From Coptodactyla brooksi (taxonomy: Eukaryota; Arthropoda; Insecta; Coleoptera; Scarabaeidae), in assembly GCA_033557675.1 (NCBI GenBank), contig JAWQRM010000242.1, forward strand, positions 1 through 25,815: DNA of 25,815 nt, given 5' to 3'. The translations under genes and the position numbers were made by a program. Each line of letters opens with the position of its first letter. Within the stretch, counting starts at the first letter, position 1. This document shows, in pieces, positions 1 to 10,300 of this stretch. Under the pieces are notes generated by a model. It was not told the DNA's origin. It saw only the letters and a program-made list of their open reading frames with translations, and did no database searches.

Positions 1-74
1 GTATATAAGCAATATATAATTATTTATATAATAAGTAATATATAATTTTAATGAATACTTTACTCTACACGAGC

Positions 75-445
75 AATTTTTTGGTCGTGCACAAACTTTT
101 CTTTTTCCCAAATTTTGAGTCAAAATTTGACGAACAGTTTCTCTATTTATTTTTAATTCTTCAGTCGACATTCTCACAGTAAAATTTCCGTCGACAGCAA
201 TGATTTCACGGATTTTTTAACCAATTCAGCACGATTTTTACTTTTTGGACGACCAGCTCTTTGATCATCATTTAAATGTTCACTACCATTTTTAAAACAA
301 TTAAACCATTCATAAACATTAGCTTTAGACATGCAATCATCACCATACAACTTTTTCATCAATTCGTAAATCACAGCAGATTTTTTTTCAGTTTAAAAGA
401 AAATTAATATTTGCTCTTTGTTCCGTTGTGTTTTTACATCAACAC
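75..445 (-). mobile_element. mariner-family transposase fragment (N-terminal HTH region), decayed
   Basis: Reading the minus strand, the frame at 374-174 gives KKLYGDDCMSKANVYEWF followed by an acidic stretch and RAGRPKSKN. This matches the first helix-turn-helix of mariner/Mos1-type transposases, where an (A/Y)YGDD..S...V..W...F core is followed by D...GRP. About 60 bases further on, in another frame (about 166-80), LKINRETVRQIL and GKRKVCAR match the second HTH, so at least one frameshift separates them. Upstream, the frame meets a stop just before EKKSAVIYEL. No catalytic domain or terminal repeats are visible. The N-terminal sequence differs from the deleted mariner family seen three times elsewhere in the window, so this is probably a separate lineage. 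The boundaries are approximate. Confidence 0.75.
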
Positions 446-1578
446 AATTTTTACCGTCATTCAAATGGATGTATCTTTCTAACAAAATATATGTTCGATA
501 GATGGTGCTACGTGTTCTATGACTTAAATTAAAATTCTCGTTATTTAATTGCCATACTATGTATTTCCAGCCAAAAATTCAAAATTTTATAATTGTATTT
601 TTTAATTAACAAATAAAAAAAATTACTTACTCTTACATGGGATATTTATATTGAGGGTAAAGGATTACACATATTAGCATGCTAAAATGCACAAATTAGT
701 AGTATGGGCAATTTAATTGAAAAAAAATGTGAAAACATACCCGGAATATTATCCTGGTGGTTCAAGCTCATAAAGTTATTGTAAAATTATTGGCGGCTTA
801 ACAGTTTTTCTATTATGTATATACAGTGGCCGATAAATATAATCGTTATAATTGCTATCACGATGAAATGCATTTATGCGATTTTTAGTTTTGTAAATTT
901 CTGCAATGCTCTCTCCACGTCGATTCCTCAATTAATTAAATGGATTCACCTGGAACAATTCCCACAGTGACTTTGAAAATGAATGGCGTACTTCATTACG
1001 AACTGGCAGACCGGTAGGTCTGAGTACAAGGCAATCTTTCAGGGATACTGAAAAGAGGTGAGGAGAAATGGCTGAAATACGCATCACCACACGAATTATA
1101 ATCAGAATAAATTAATTTGACAAATAAACATGATATTTCAATTAATTTCCTACCGTAATTCAATATGGCTTTCAACAATTCTATCGAGGGAATTGCATTT
1201 TGAATTGAGTTTCAGTGCTGAAATAAAAGTGCAACTAAAATAACGAAAACAGTTATTCACTGATATCGCGCGTGTAAAATATGTACACACAGATAACAAT
1301 TCTTAATGGATTTCGTTAGTGTTATGTTGAATGCACAATACTATCATGTGTCGCACAAAATCGCGCGTGGTTAGCTATATTTCCGCGCTGGCAGAGTTTT
1401 CTCTGTCTAAACGGTTTCAATAGGGTACATACGAATTTCCAATGAATGCTGTTAAATAAATTAAGCTAAATAATTATGAGCTTAATAATTATTAATAATT
1501 GTGTAATATTTATGTTTATATCGTATACAGCAAATAGAAAACCGTGTTTAATCCAACTTTATTTATTAACTAGTGCAG
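446..1578. other. AT-rich non-coding stretch, no gene recognised
   Basis: No ORF here resembles a known protein. The block at about 995-1090 and the block at 1260-1400 are less AT-rich than their surroundings. The second contains TCGCGCGTG twice, about 100 bases apart. This could be regulatory, but nothing in the sequence proves it. If SERCA starts upstream of the window, this is intronic DNA of that gene. Confidence 0.5.
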
Positions 1579-1796
1579 TTTAACACTTGTCACCACTAAT
1601 CGAAAATTGGAAAATGAACGCTCGGCGCACGTTTCGCTAACCAAATTGGCATCATCAGGGGCGATGAAAAACTCACTACTAACTGATTTATGCTTTAATT
1701 GCTTCTTAATTGGCAATTAAGCGTTACCCAATTATTTTTCGGTTTTGCTCGAGGCAATTATTTTTCAGTTTTGGTGTAGTGGTGACAATTGTTTAA
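1579..1796. mobile_element. MITE-like or Penelope-like non-autonomous element, copy 1
   Basis: The two ends are imperfect inverted repeats. The left end (1579-1615) reads TTTAACACTTGTCACCACTA, and the complement of the right end (about 1765-1796) reads TTTAAACAATTGTCACCACT. Both are followed by a run of A-rich sequence with CAAAA/GAAAA. The same end sequence recurs at 16743-16807 and 24270-24304, which marks a dispersed family. On the minus strand the interior carries CTGATGA (1652-1658) and GAAAC (1631-1635), spaced like a hammerhead ribozyme core. No target-site duplication is clear. It could be a TIR transposon derivative with CACTA-type ends, or a Penelope-like/retrozyme fragment with inverted termini. 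Confidence 0.55.
1729..1773. repeat. short direct repeat inside MITE copy 1
   Basis: CAATTATTTTTCGGTTTTG (1729-1747) recurs as CAATTATTTTTCAGTTTTG (1755-1773), with 18 of 19 bases identical and a period of 26. This suggests a local duplication of the subterminal region next to the right end of the element. Confidence 0.75.
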
Positions 1797-2093
1797 AATT
1801 ATTTTGTTACGAAGTCAACGATTTCAAATACTCAGCTCTATCAACTAATATATTATTACAATGGATATATTCAATATAATCTCGGTACAGAGAGAATCCC
1901 AGAAACGTAACGGGAAAGAAAGGACAATAAATACTTATACTATAATACATAGGGTGAAAGTCTCTTATTTCCCTGGTGTGTTTCAGCAGTCTTTCTATAA
2001 CAATAGCAATAATAGGGGTGGGCTAAGACTGTCTCCTTATTTGATTCCTTCTTCAATATAAAATTCCCTTGATCTTTCTCTTTTCAGTTTTTA

Positions 2094-2917
2094 TTAGGTT
2101 GTTCAGAAAGTAATTTCGTTTTTTTTTGATGAAAATGAAAGGCACATTTTCTTAAAGAGTATAAATATTTTATGTAACTACATATTCACCATTTTGGTCT
2201 AACAGCTTTTCCCATCTTTCTGGCAATAGCATGATTCCACGCTCATAAAACTGATCCTTGCCGGCAAAAAAACTGATCCAAGTCATTTTTACCGACTTCA
2301 TTTGAAGTAAACGTTTTGCCGTCCAAAAACATTTGTAGAAACCGAAACAAGTAATAATCGGAAGGTGCTAGATCTGGAGAATATGATAGGTATGGTAGTA
2401 CATCCCATAAAAGCTGTAAAAGCTTTTGGCGAGTTACCAAGTTGGTATGCGGTCTCGCATTATCTTGGTGAAACACTATACCTTTTCTATTGATCAATTC
2501 TAACCCTTTCTCTTTGAGTGAATCATGCAATGCATCCAGTTGATGACAGTACACTTTAGAATTGATCGTGGTATTCGCCCAAAAATTGTAAAAAGACCTC
2601 TCCAAAAATTTGCAAACTTGCCAACAATTTTGCAAACTTTTGCAAAAAAATTGCAAACCAGTTTTGACACGAATTCTGTCAACATTTTTTATAATAAAAA
2701 AGCAAAATGTGTCGAAAATGCTGTTTTTGATTCTCCATGTTTCATAAGACACAAAAAGAAAACAATTGCACAGAACCGAACAAAATATTTTCGCACATAA
2801 ACTTTGCAATGTCAGCTGTCAGAATATATAATGCATATACGGTTTAAAGTGAAATTGGCTGGTTAAAACTAACGCCTCTGCTGCGAAAAAAACGAAATTA
2901 CTTTCCGAACAACTCAA
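2094..2917 (-). mobile_element. internally deleted mariner element, copy M1
   Basis: The element is bounded by terminal inverted repeats. The left end begins TTAGGTTGTTCAGAAAGTAA, and the minus-strand reading of the right end begins TTGAGTTGTTCGGAAAGTAA. TA dinucleotides flank it at 2092-2093 and 2918-2919, as expected for the mariner/Tc1 target site. At 824 bp it is shorter than a usual mariner of about 1.3 kb. On the minus strand it starts with a transposase N-terminus (MENQKQHFRHILLF, ATG at 2738), then jumps to the C-terminal catalytic half. The middle, including the first catalytic Asp, is missing. The same middle region is missing in copies M2 and M3. Confidence 0.9.
2243..2738 (-). pseudogene. 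mariner transposase relic, D34D catalytic half
   Basis: The minus-strand frame contains HQDNARPHT and, further on, YSPDLAPSDYYLF. Exactly 34 residues lie between the Asp of HQDN and the Asp of PSDY, the D34D signature of mariner transposases (DDE/D integrase fold, cut-and-paste transposition at TA). The N-terminal start (ATG at 2738) is in a different frame and hits a stop after about 18 codons. An AT-rich, TTTGCAAA-repetitive filler replaces the deleted middle. The first catalytic Asp and the HTH domains are absent, so it cannot encode an active enzyme. It lies inside element M1. Confidence 0.88.
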
Positions 2918-4955
2918 TATTACAGATCAAATTGGTGGCACTCTACATTTGCAAAAGCACTACGCAATTGTTATAAAATTATCGGTAAATGTGAATTGAG
3001 ATACATCAATTCAGAGCATTTTTAACGAATTTTTAATTTCCGTAAGAAAAAGTAACATTTCTCGCATACTCTGTGTAATTTTAATCTTTAAAGATTAATC
3101 TTTTATGGATTAATCTTTACATTATTTATTGCATCTAGTCCTAATCACACTACATAATTTTAATATAGCAAACTTAAAAAAAGAAGTAGCATCAAAACAT
3201 TGAACCCATAATGAGATAAATTTTGAAATTTAGGAATAGTAAATGCGCAAAAGTTGGCTTTGAAAAACAAACAATAACAATTTAAAAAATGACTGTACGA
3301 TTATAACTATTACAAAAAATATAACAGTAATAATTAGGAAACGTGTCAAAATTTAAAAAAAAAACAGACTTTTTATACCGCTGCATAGAAACGACTGTAA
3401 AGTAAACTTTTTTAAATATCCTTTAGTATTTTTGATTTCTGTAATAACAGGTACGCAAATAGTGACCTTCGGCGATAAATATTTATTGTTGTTGACTACG
3501 CATTATTCTAATCTGAAACAGGAAATTGTTACAATTTATCTCAGATTTTATCCGGGTCTCTTTTGCAACGGTTATTAAAAGTTTAATATGCAGAGTTCAA
3601 CTTCCGCAACTCTTGTGCATATTAAAATGCTTAAGAACTAACGAGCTTAGTAATAACGGTACGAAACGAAAGTTTTTCTCGCGGAAAGAATTATGATCCT
3701 CTGTTGAAAAGAAATATGCTTCGTATCCATAACCGTAAGCTTCGTACGAAGTATTTTATTACATATTTTAAGCACGTGTTTTCAACTGCTACTGCAGTGT
3801 TTCTGCGAATAATTTCAGTTGGATAATTCTTACAAATAATGCTAAACCAGCTGGATTACCTGAGGTCTAAATTTAAAGTCGGGAATATCCTCGTATGTAG
3901 GAGTTCAATTATTTATTTCAATTAGGCTTATTGCTTATTTGTCTGGTCCATCTCATGCGTAGATCGTCGATCAATTTGTGTCTAGTTTGTTTTTACGGGC
4001 ATAGTAACAAGTTAGTACAAACGTTACTTTAAGTATAAACGTTTCTTCCGTTCTTGAGGATGTGTCTGAAATTCAGAGTTGGAAATTCACAAAACTGCTA
4101 AAAACATTTATAAAATTTGTCAAATTTCAGCTAGCTCCTATATATATATATATACCACTTTTGTATTGAGCCACTGTTTATTTGTTCAATTGTAAAATAG
4201 GCACTGTATCAAATAGGCTATGAACCACTGTATGCGTATGCGTTCAGGTCTGATGTTTATCACGTAATGTACAACTTTTTATCTAATTTTAAATTGGACA
4301 CTAGACATTCCAAATATGGGTAAATTAAATGTGGTTGTCCTTCGCGTCATTAGTTGTATTGTATGCCATTAACCCAATACCAACCGTAACTCGAGCCCCA
4401 GACAAAAAGTTAATTATTTTACTAAAACTGGCTAATGGTAGCTCAAATAATGTACGTTTATCATTTGTAGGATTTATTCACTGACGTTGACTGAAAATAG
4501 AAAATATTGTTGGCCAAAAAAATAAAATTAATTCGTAAGAATATAAAGAATAAGAAATGTATTATTAATGGTACATTTCGTTCAAAAAGAAATTAAGCAC
4601 TACACTAGGTTTTGGCGATAATTAGAAAAGGATTTATTTCCTGTGAAAAGGTGGGCAACAAAATGTGTATGTTTTTCATAACCTACTGTTATAACATGAT
4701 GTGTGGTAAAGCACAAAGCAGATGTGCTTTGTCACACAAAGGACAATGGATGGATTTTTATTGGCACAGCTAAATGAGCATTTTCATAGTATCTTACATC
4801 CACACTTATTCGTCCACCGATAAATTCTCGTAAGGTAAGCCTAGAAACTCTTTATTTTCGTTTGGATGTAGAATCTGCTGAAGTCTCCATGTGTTCACAA
4901 AAGTTATGTCTAACATTTGCATAGAAACTACCACCACTTTTTTCACTCTGCTCAC
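2918..4955. other. AT-rich non-coding stretch, no gene recognised
   Basis: No coding exon or known repeat was recognised. Small structures present are an inverted repeat of TAAAGATTAATC near 3086-3118, a TA microsatellite at about 4139-4153, and a 15-bp hairpin at 4701-4737 listed separately. It is probably intronic DNA of the SERCA gene. Confidence 0.5.
4701..4737. repeat. 15-bp hairpin with two G-U-compatible mismatches
   Basis: GTGTGGTAAAGCACA (4701-4715) and TGTGCTTTGTCACAC (4723-4737) are inverted around a 7-base loop. The only two non-Watson-Crick positions would be G-U pairs in plus-strand RNA, so the stem is fully paired as RNA. Confidence 0.7.
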
Positions 4956-5705
4956 CCAGCAGAAGCGTTAGTTATATTTTAACCAGCCAACTTCACTCTA
5001 AACCGTATATGCATTATATATTCTGACAGCTGACATTGCAAAGTTTATGTGAACAAAGTTTATATTTTGTTTTGTTCTGTGCAATTGTTTCTTTTATCTG
5101 TGTCTTATGAAAAAATTATGTGGCGTATATGGAGAAGGTGTATTGATAGAATTGGCATTCTGCCAAAACTGGTTTGCAAAAATGAAAAAAAAATCAAGTT
5201 TTGTTTTGAAATTTGGTAAAATTTTTGGGAGCACTCTTCAAAATTTTTAGGAAAATACCACGATCAATTCTAAAGTGTACTGCCATCAACTGGACAAATT
5301 ACATGATTCACTCAAACAGAAAAGGCCAGAATTGATCAATAGAAAAAAATCCAGATCAATAGAAATTGATCAATAGAAAATCCAGTTTGGTGCCAAAAGC
5401 TTGGAGGGGTTGAACTACCACACCCATCATATTCTCCAGATCTGGCACCTTCCCATTATTACCTATTTCGGTCTCCACAAAATTTTTTGGACGGCAAAAC
5501 TTGTACTTCAAATGACGCCGTCAAAAATGACTTGGATCAGTTTTTTGCCAGCAAAGATCAGAAATTTTATAAGTGTGACATCATGTTACTGCCTAAATCA
5601 CCACTAAAATGGTGAATATATAATTACATGACATATTTATACTCTCTAAGAAAAGTGCCTTTCATTTTCACAAAAAAAAACAAAATTACTTTCCGAACAA
5701 CCCAA
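4956..5705 (+). mobile_element. deleted mariner element, copy M2, 5'-truncated
   Basis: This is the same family as M1 in the opposite orientation. Shared blocks include the leader TAAACCGTATATGCATTATA, the untranslated stretch around GACAGCTGACATTGCAAAG, and the segment around CCACGATCAATTCTAAAGTG. The right terminal repeat is intact (ending TTTCCGAACAACCCAA at 5705) and is followed by TA. The left terminal repeat is absent, and homology begins at about CAGCAGAAGCGTTAG. Compared with M1, the region around HQDNARPH has also been replaced by a short tandem of AATTGATCAATAGAAA-like sequence (about 5332-5380). The YSPDLAP-coding region survives at about 5430-5450. No intact frame remains. Confidence 0.85.
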
Positions 5706-5707
5706 TA

Positions 5708-7270
5708 GTTAAAGTATAAAGTATATAGAAACTTGCTTATCCAAGAAATATGCTCCATTCAGGTCAGAATTATATTCCTGTATAAGTTTCGGGAATGGAG
5801 ATTTGGATTCGCTTTTTATCTTTATGAAAATAACGATAAGTAATTCTTAAAGTGAAACTGCTTTATTGTTAGTCCACTTCAAAGTTTTCGTTTAATAGTT
5901 TCCTATTCTGTTTTTCTCGCAGGAGTAGTTTCAGTAGCTTTCAGTTCGGAATCTCTCAGAATATACACTATTTCATGATTAGTGAAAAGATGATCAAATA
6001 ATGGCTCATGTTTCTCATATTGACGAGCAGGTATTACAGATACGAGATTTTTGATTCCTCTGCTACCTAAACCACCTTACTGGATTTACCATAATCTGGT
6101 TCAAAGATATAAAGAGAACTTGTCATTTAAAACAAAGTTTTAAAAATTGGCAGTCTAAGGATTTTTAGAAAAATACACGTCTCAAAAAAGGGGCGTTGGC
6201 TGATGGTAGATCAAACACTTGGCGGAACGGGCTGGATTCTAAATTATAGGAAATGGTTCTTTGGTTTCATGTTTTGAACAGTCACCGTGATTACATGATT
6301 CAGATCCATCTGCAGGGTTTAATGATGGACAGGAAAACGTTTATTTCTGCGTGAGGAAAATAATAAATCCATTGAAAGTCATAGCAGAGCAGCTGTTTAT
6401 CTTAAAGTTAGCAGTAACTGAAGCCTGTCAGTGTTGTCCGCCTACTTGATGTAAACAATCCATCGCGTGTTTTACATAGACTTTCATCGGTTTAATTTAC
6501 TGGTAGAATTGAATGTTATTAATGGACTGAGCTCTATATCAATACTTACTCTTCAAAGGAAAGGTGTTTCCGGAATTGCTCCCTCATGGCAGTTCCAAAC
6601 ATGAATGCGTACTTATTACGCTATGGTTAGTCGAGACTAGATAGGAGACAACGTTTATGGAAGTAAAAACAGATTTTTTTTAATTCGTTAAATGCTTTAT
6701 TTATTTATTTTTTGCCTAAAATCGCGGATTATCTTTATTCGCTGTTTATAATAGTTTTCCATTTCTATTTTGTTTTCTATTTGGGGTTAAAGTAGTATTT
6801 GCTGTTCCAAACATGTTAACATGTACTCTACAAAATGGTAAAAGCTATAAACCATGGACGAGCGAATTTTACCGTGAAAATTAGCAACCATACTGAATTA
6901 AAGACAGATATTAGATTAATGGCGCGAAAGTCAACCGAATTTAATTTACCTACACCAGATGCAGCTGGTGCAGAGCTCGGCAGCCTAACTTTGGGTCGAT
7001 AGAGCATTAAATTGGAGCGCCAGCTACTCCCGGAATGTATATGCCTATCTGTGTACGGCCGCAAAAAAATTATCCACGACAATGGAGGATATCAAACGAT
7101 TTTTTTTCGAAGGGCGGTTAAAATTATTCTAGACCTTGTGGTTCGTGAATACGAGACGGTGAACATGAGGTGATTTTATGGCAATTTTATGATGTCTGCC
7201 AGATGTTGATAGACTGTTTATGCGGAAGTGCAACGCACAATTGTAAATAAACCAATTTTGAATTTTCCAG
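5708..7270. other. non-coding stretch upstream of the first visible SERCA exon; one small ORF
   Basis: No SERCA exon was found here even though the missing N-terminal 73 residues must lie upstream, so this is read as intron. The only notable coding potential is a 55-codon plus-strand ORF at 6835-7002, listed separately. The last bases (TTTTGAATTTTCCAG) form a good 3' splice site for the exon at 7271. Confidence 0.6.
6835..7002 (+). CDS. small ORF of unknown function (55 codons)
   Basis: The ORF starts in the context CAAAATGG, which fits the insect start consensus, and ends at TAG 7000-7002. The predicted peptide begins MVKAINHGRANFTVKI and is hydrophilic with no membrane segment, so it is not a sarcolamban- or phospholamban-like SERCA regulator. 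The stretch is less AT-rich than its flanks. I recognise no family. It could be chance, a transposon scrap or a micropeptide, and on the sequence alone chance is the more likely reading. Confidence 0.2.
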   Translation: MVKAINHGRANFTVKISNHTELKTDIRLMARKSTEFNLPTPDAAGAELGSLTLGR

Positions 7271-7375
7271 GTTCTCGCGCTATTTGAAGACCACGACGGA
7301 GCCTTCACGGCCTTCGTAGAACCTTTTGTAATTCTCCTTATCCTTATTGCAAATGCTGTAGTGGGGGTGTGGCAG
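7271..7375 (+). CDS. SERCA: SERCA exon: end of M1 and M2 helix
   Basis: The exon has 105 nt, phase 0 on both sides, and encodes 35 residues from VLALFEDHDGAFTAFVEP to NAVVGVWQ. The acceptor is TTTTCCAG and the donor GTAAGC. The corresponding exon in vertebrate SERCA genes is also 105 nt with the same boundaries, so this intron pair is ancient. It covers the luminal M1-M2 turn and M2. The upstream exons, encoding the N-terminus up to ...IISF in the family, are not in the window. Confidence 0.96.
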
Positions 7376-10300
7376 GTAAGCAGGTTTTACTTTTTGTTTT
7401 GTAGTTATTTTTGTTATTAAATTGTTTAAATAAAATATTTTTCTTAAAAACTCAGATAAACGTTGCACTCTATGACAAACTACTATTGGGGATTTGCTAC
7501 TTCAAACGTCAAACAAATTTCCCATTTTAATAGCGTATTTATGGGCTTTTCTTATAATTTTGTATATTATGTTTTACTATGATTGTATCGCCTGTCTGTG
7601 GTAAGAAGGCAATAGATGACGCTCTGTTCAAAGAGCATATCACCAACAGCAAATATCAAATTAACGTGATAGTTCTTAGCGCATACAAAAATTTTATATT
7701 GATTTTTTGAACTTATGAAAATGGTTTAAACGAAGAATATTTATAGGTTAGCCATTCATCATTGTTTAAAATGGCCTGTTGAAATCATTTGACAGAAAAA
7801 CATCTCGTTTCTCCATCATAGCTCACATGATTAGAGCGCCTGTCATGAAAGCAGAAAGTCGATTCCTGCTTGAATGTCAATTTATTTTCTTGTTTAGTAA
7901 AAAGTAATAAATTACCTATTTTAATATCTGGGCGAAACGTTCATGGAAAGGCACCAAATACACATGAATTCCCTGATAGTATCCAATGACTTCAAATCGT
8001 TTTAATTCTCACTGTATGCACTGGAAATAATTATGCTAATTATGTTGTTATGACACAGATGAGATACAGAGGAAAGCATTATTTGTTCAAGAATATTTAA
8101 AATCATTAAATCTTTATAACAATACCAGCCTAACAGGGAAACATCCAAATATCTTATGTCATCTCATCAATTTTGTATTATTGTCTAGATAATACAAAAT
8201 TTGTCTGTTCACATCATATTACAAATATTTTCGTCTTTCCAATAATTTAAATTTCTGTATGTAAGATTGAAACTAAATAGTACTTTGCTCTATTGATGTT
8301 CCTCTATACAAAAAGTTTATTCGCAACAATTTTATATTTCAATTCAGATCTTTGCATTCGAGATCCGAGTAAATGTATTAATAATGTAGTATCGGATTCT
8401 CATCAAGACATTGAACAAAATCAAGCATACAAGTACTTGATGTACCAGTTCCAACTTCTCTTGATAATGTTCCTTGTGTCATCATTTCTTCAGAGGAAAA
8501 ACTTTTTTTAATAATATATAATTAATTTTTAATATTATCCTATATCTCACTTAACCTTTTCCCCTACTAGACCAATTTATGTCGTATGGATCCCGCAAGT
8601 CTATACAAATAAAACATTTTCGTATATAATTAAGAAAATGTCAGTTAGGCACGTAACTAATTATTTTACTTGCTTATTAAAAATAATTATTTCAAGCGAT
8701 TTTTAACAGGAAAAAAGCACTACGTCATGGGGGCTTCATACTGAAAATGTTATCCACTAAAGTTTATTTAAGTAATAAACTTTAGTAATGGGAGAAAGCT
8801 TATCATTTAACAAACATAGTATAATAAAGAAAAACAAACGAAACTGTGCATTTAATTGACAGGCTTTGAATAATAATGCACCCCACATCTTTTAACCTGA
8901 TATCTGTTGAAATTTGCGAATCATAAACACGAATTTTGTATGCTATATCATATATGTATCATGATATCACACATATCAATATATGTATAATGTCCTCGTA
9001 ATTTTTGATGGTGAAGATAGAAATAATGTTGATATTTTTGGTGAATTCCTGTGCCAAATCCTTTATTGTTTTGATGTGTGTTTCATTGATTTCATGATGT
9101 GTATCATTTTTAGGATACAATTTTGAAAAATGTATCCTAAAAATGCAGAAAAAATTGGTAGTATTAAAAAACTGAAGTGAAATCCAAAATTCTGCTATTT
9201 CCAAGCAGTCAGAGGTAGAAATTATTCATAGAGATACATTTTCTAGAATTTCTCGTCTCATTTTCGCTGTGTCATAGATATTCTTACTATAGTAATCATA
9301 CCCTTGTAGTTTTGATTACATTTCCATTTACAGTTAATTTTATATTTTCAAAAAAGGCACAAAGCATACAACGAACTGATGAAAATTTAATATAATACAG
9401 TACAAAAGTGAAACATAATAGCCAGGCTTAGTAGTTAATAAGTAACTTCTCTAAACTCCCAATTTAAAGGTTCTTTTTTCTGTTATAGGAACGCAATGCA
9501 GAATCTGCAATTGAAGCCCTGAAAGAGTATGAACCCGAGATGGGTAAGGTTGTACGAGGAGACAAATCCGGTGTTCAGAAAATCCGCGCGAAAGATATCG
9601 TGCCCGGAGACCTCGTGGAGGTATCTGTTGGTGACAAAATCCCAGCAGACATCCGACTCGTGAAAATCTTTTCAACGACACTTCGCATTGATCAGTCCAT
9701 CTTGACAGGCGAATCGGTTTCAGTAATAAAGCATACTGACCCAATTCCAGATCCCAGGGCTGTCAACCAGGATAAGAAGAACATCTTGTTTTCCGGCACG
9801 AACGTTGCGGCTGGAAAAGCTAGAGGTATCGTAATTGGCACAGGTCTAAACACAGCTATTGGTAAAATTAGGACAGAGATGTCTGAGACTGAAGAAATCA
9901 AAACTCCGCTACAACAGAAATTGGATGAATTCGGTGAACAGCTATCAAAAGTTATTTCGGTGATCTGTGTTGCTGTATGGGCCATTAATATTGGGCACTT
10001 CAATGATCCAGCGCATGGCGGTTCTTGGATTAAGGGAGCGGTATATTATTTTAAAATTGCAGTCGCGCTGGCTGTCGCAGCCATTCCAGAAGGTTTACCA
10101 GCTGTAATCACAACTTGTCTTGCTTTGGGCACTCGTAGGATGGCCAAAAAGAATGCCATTGTCAGGTCTTTACCTTCTGTTGAAACTTTAGGTTGCACAT
10201 CTGTTATTTGCTCAGACAAAACGGGGACATTAACGACAAACCAGATGTCTGTATCCAGAATGTTCATCTTTGACAAAGTTGAAGGTGGTGATAGCAGTTT

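Noticed and set aside
1..7270. Search for the missing SERCA N-terminal exons (MED... to ...IISF)
   Set aside because: I read the plus strand for sequence encoding the WQLVLEQFDDLLVKI region and found none, so those exons must lie left of the window.
7280..7468. Minus-strand ORF of 62 residues
   Set aside because: It overlaps the SERCA exon 7271-7375 antisense and intron; no motif.
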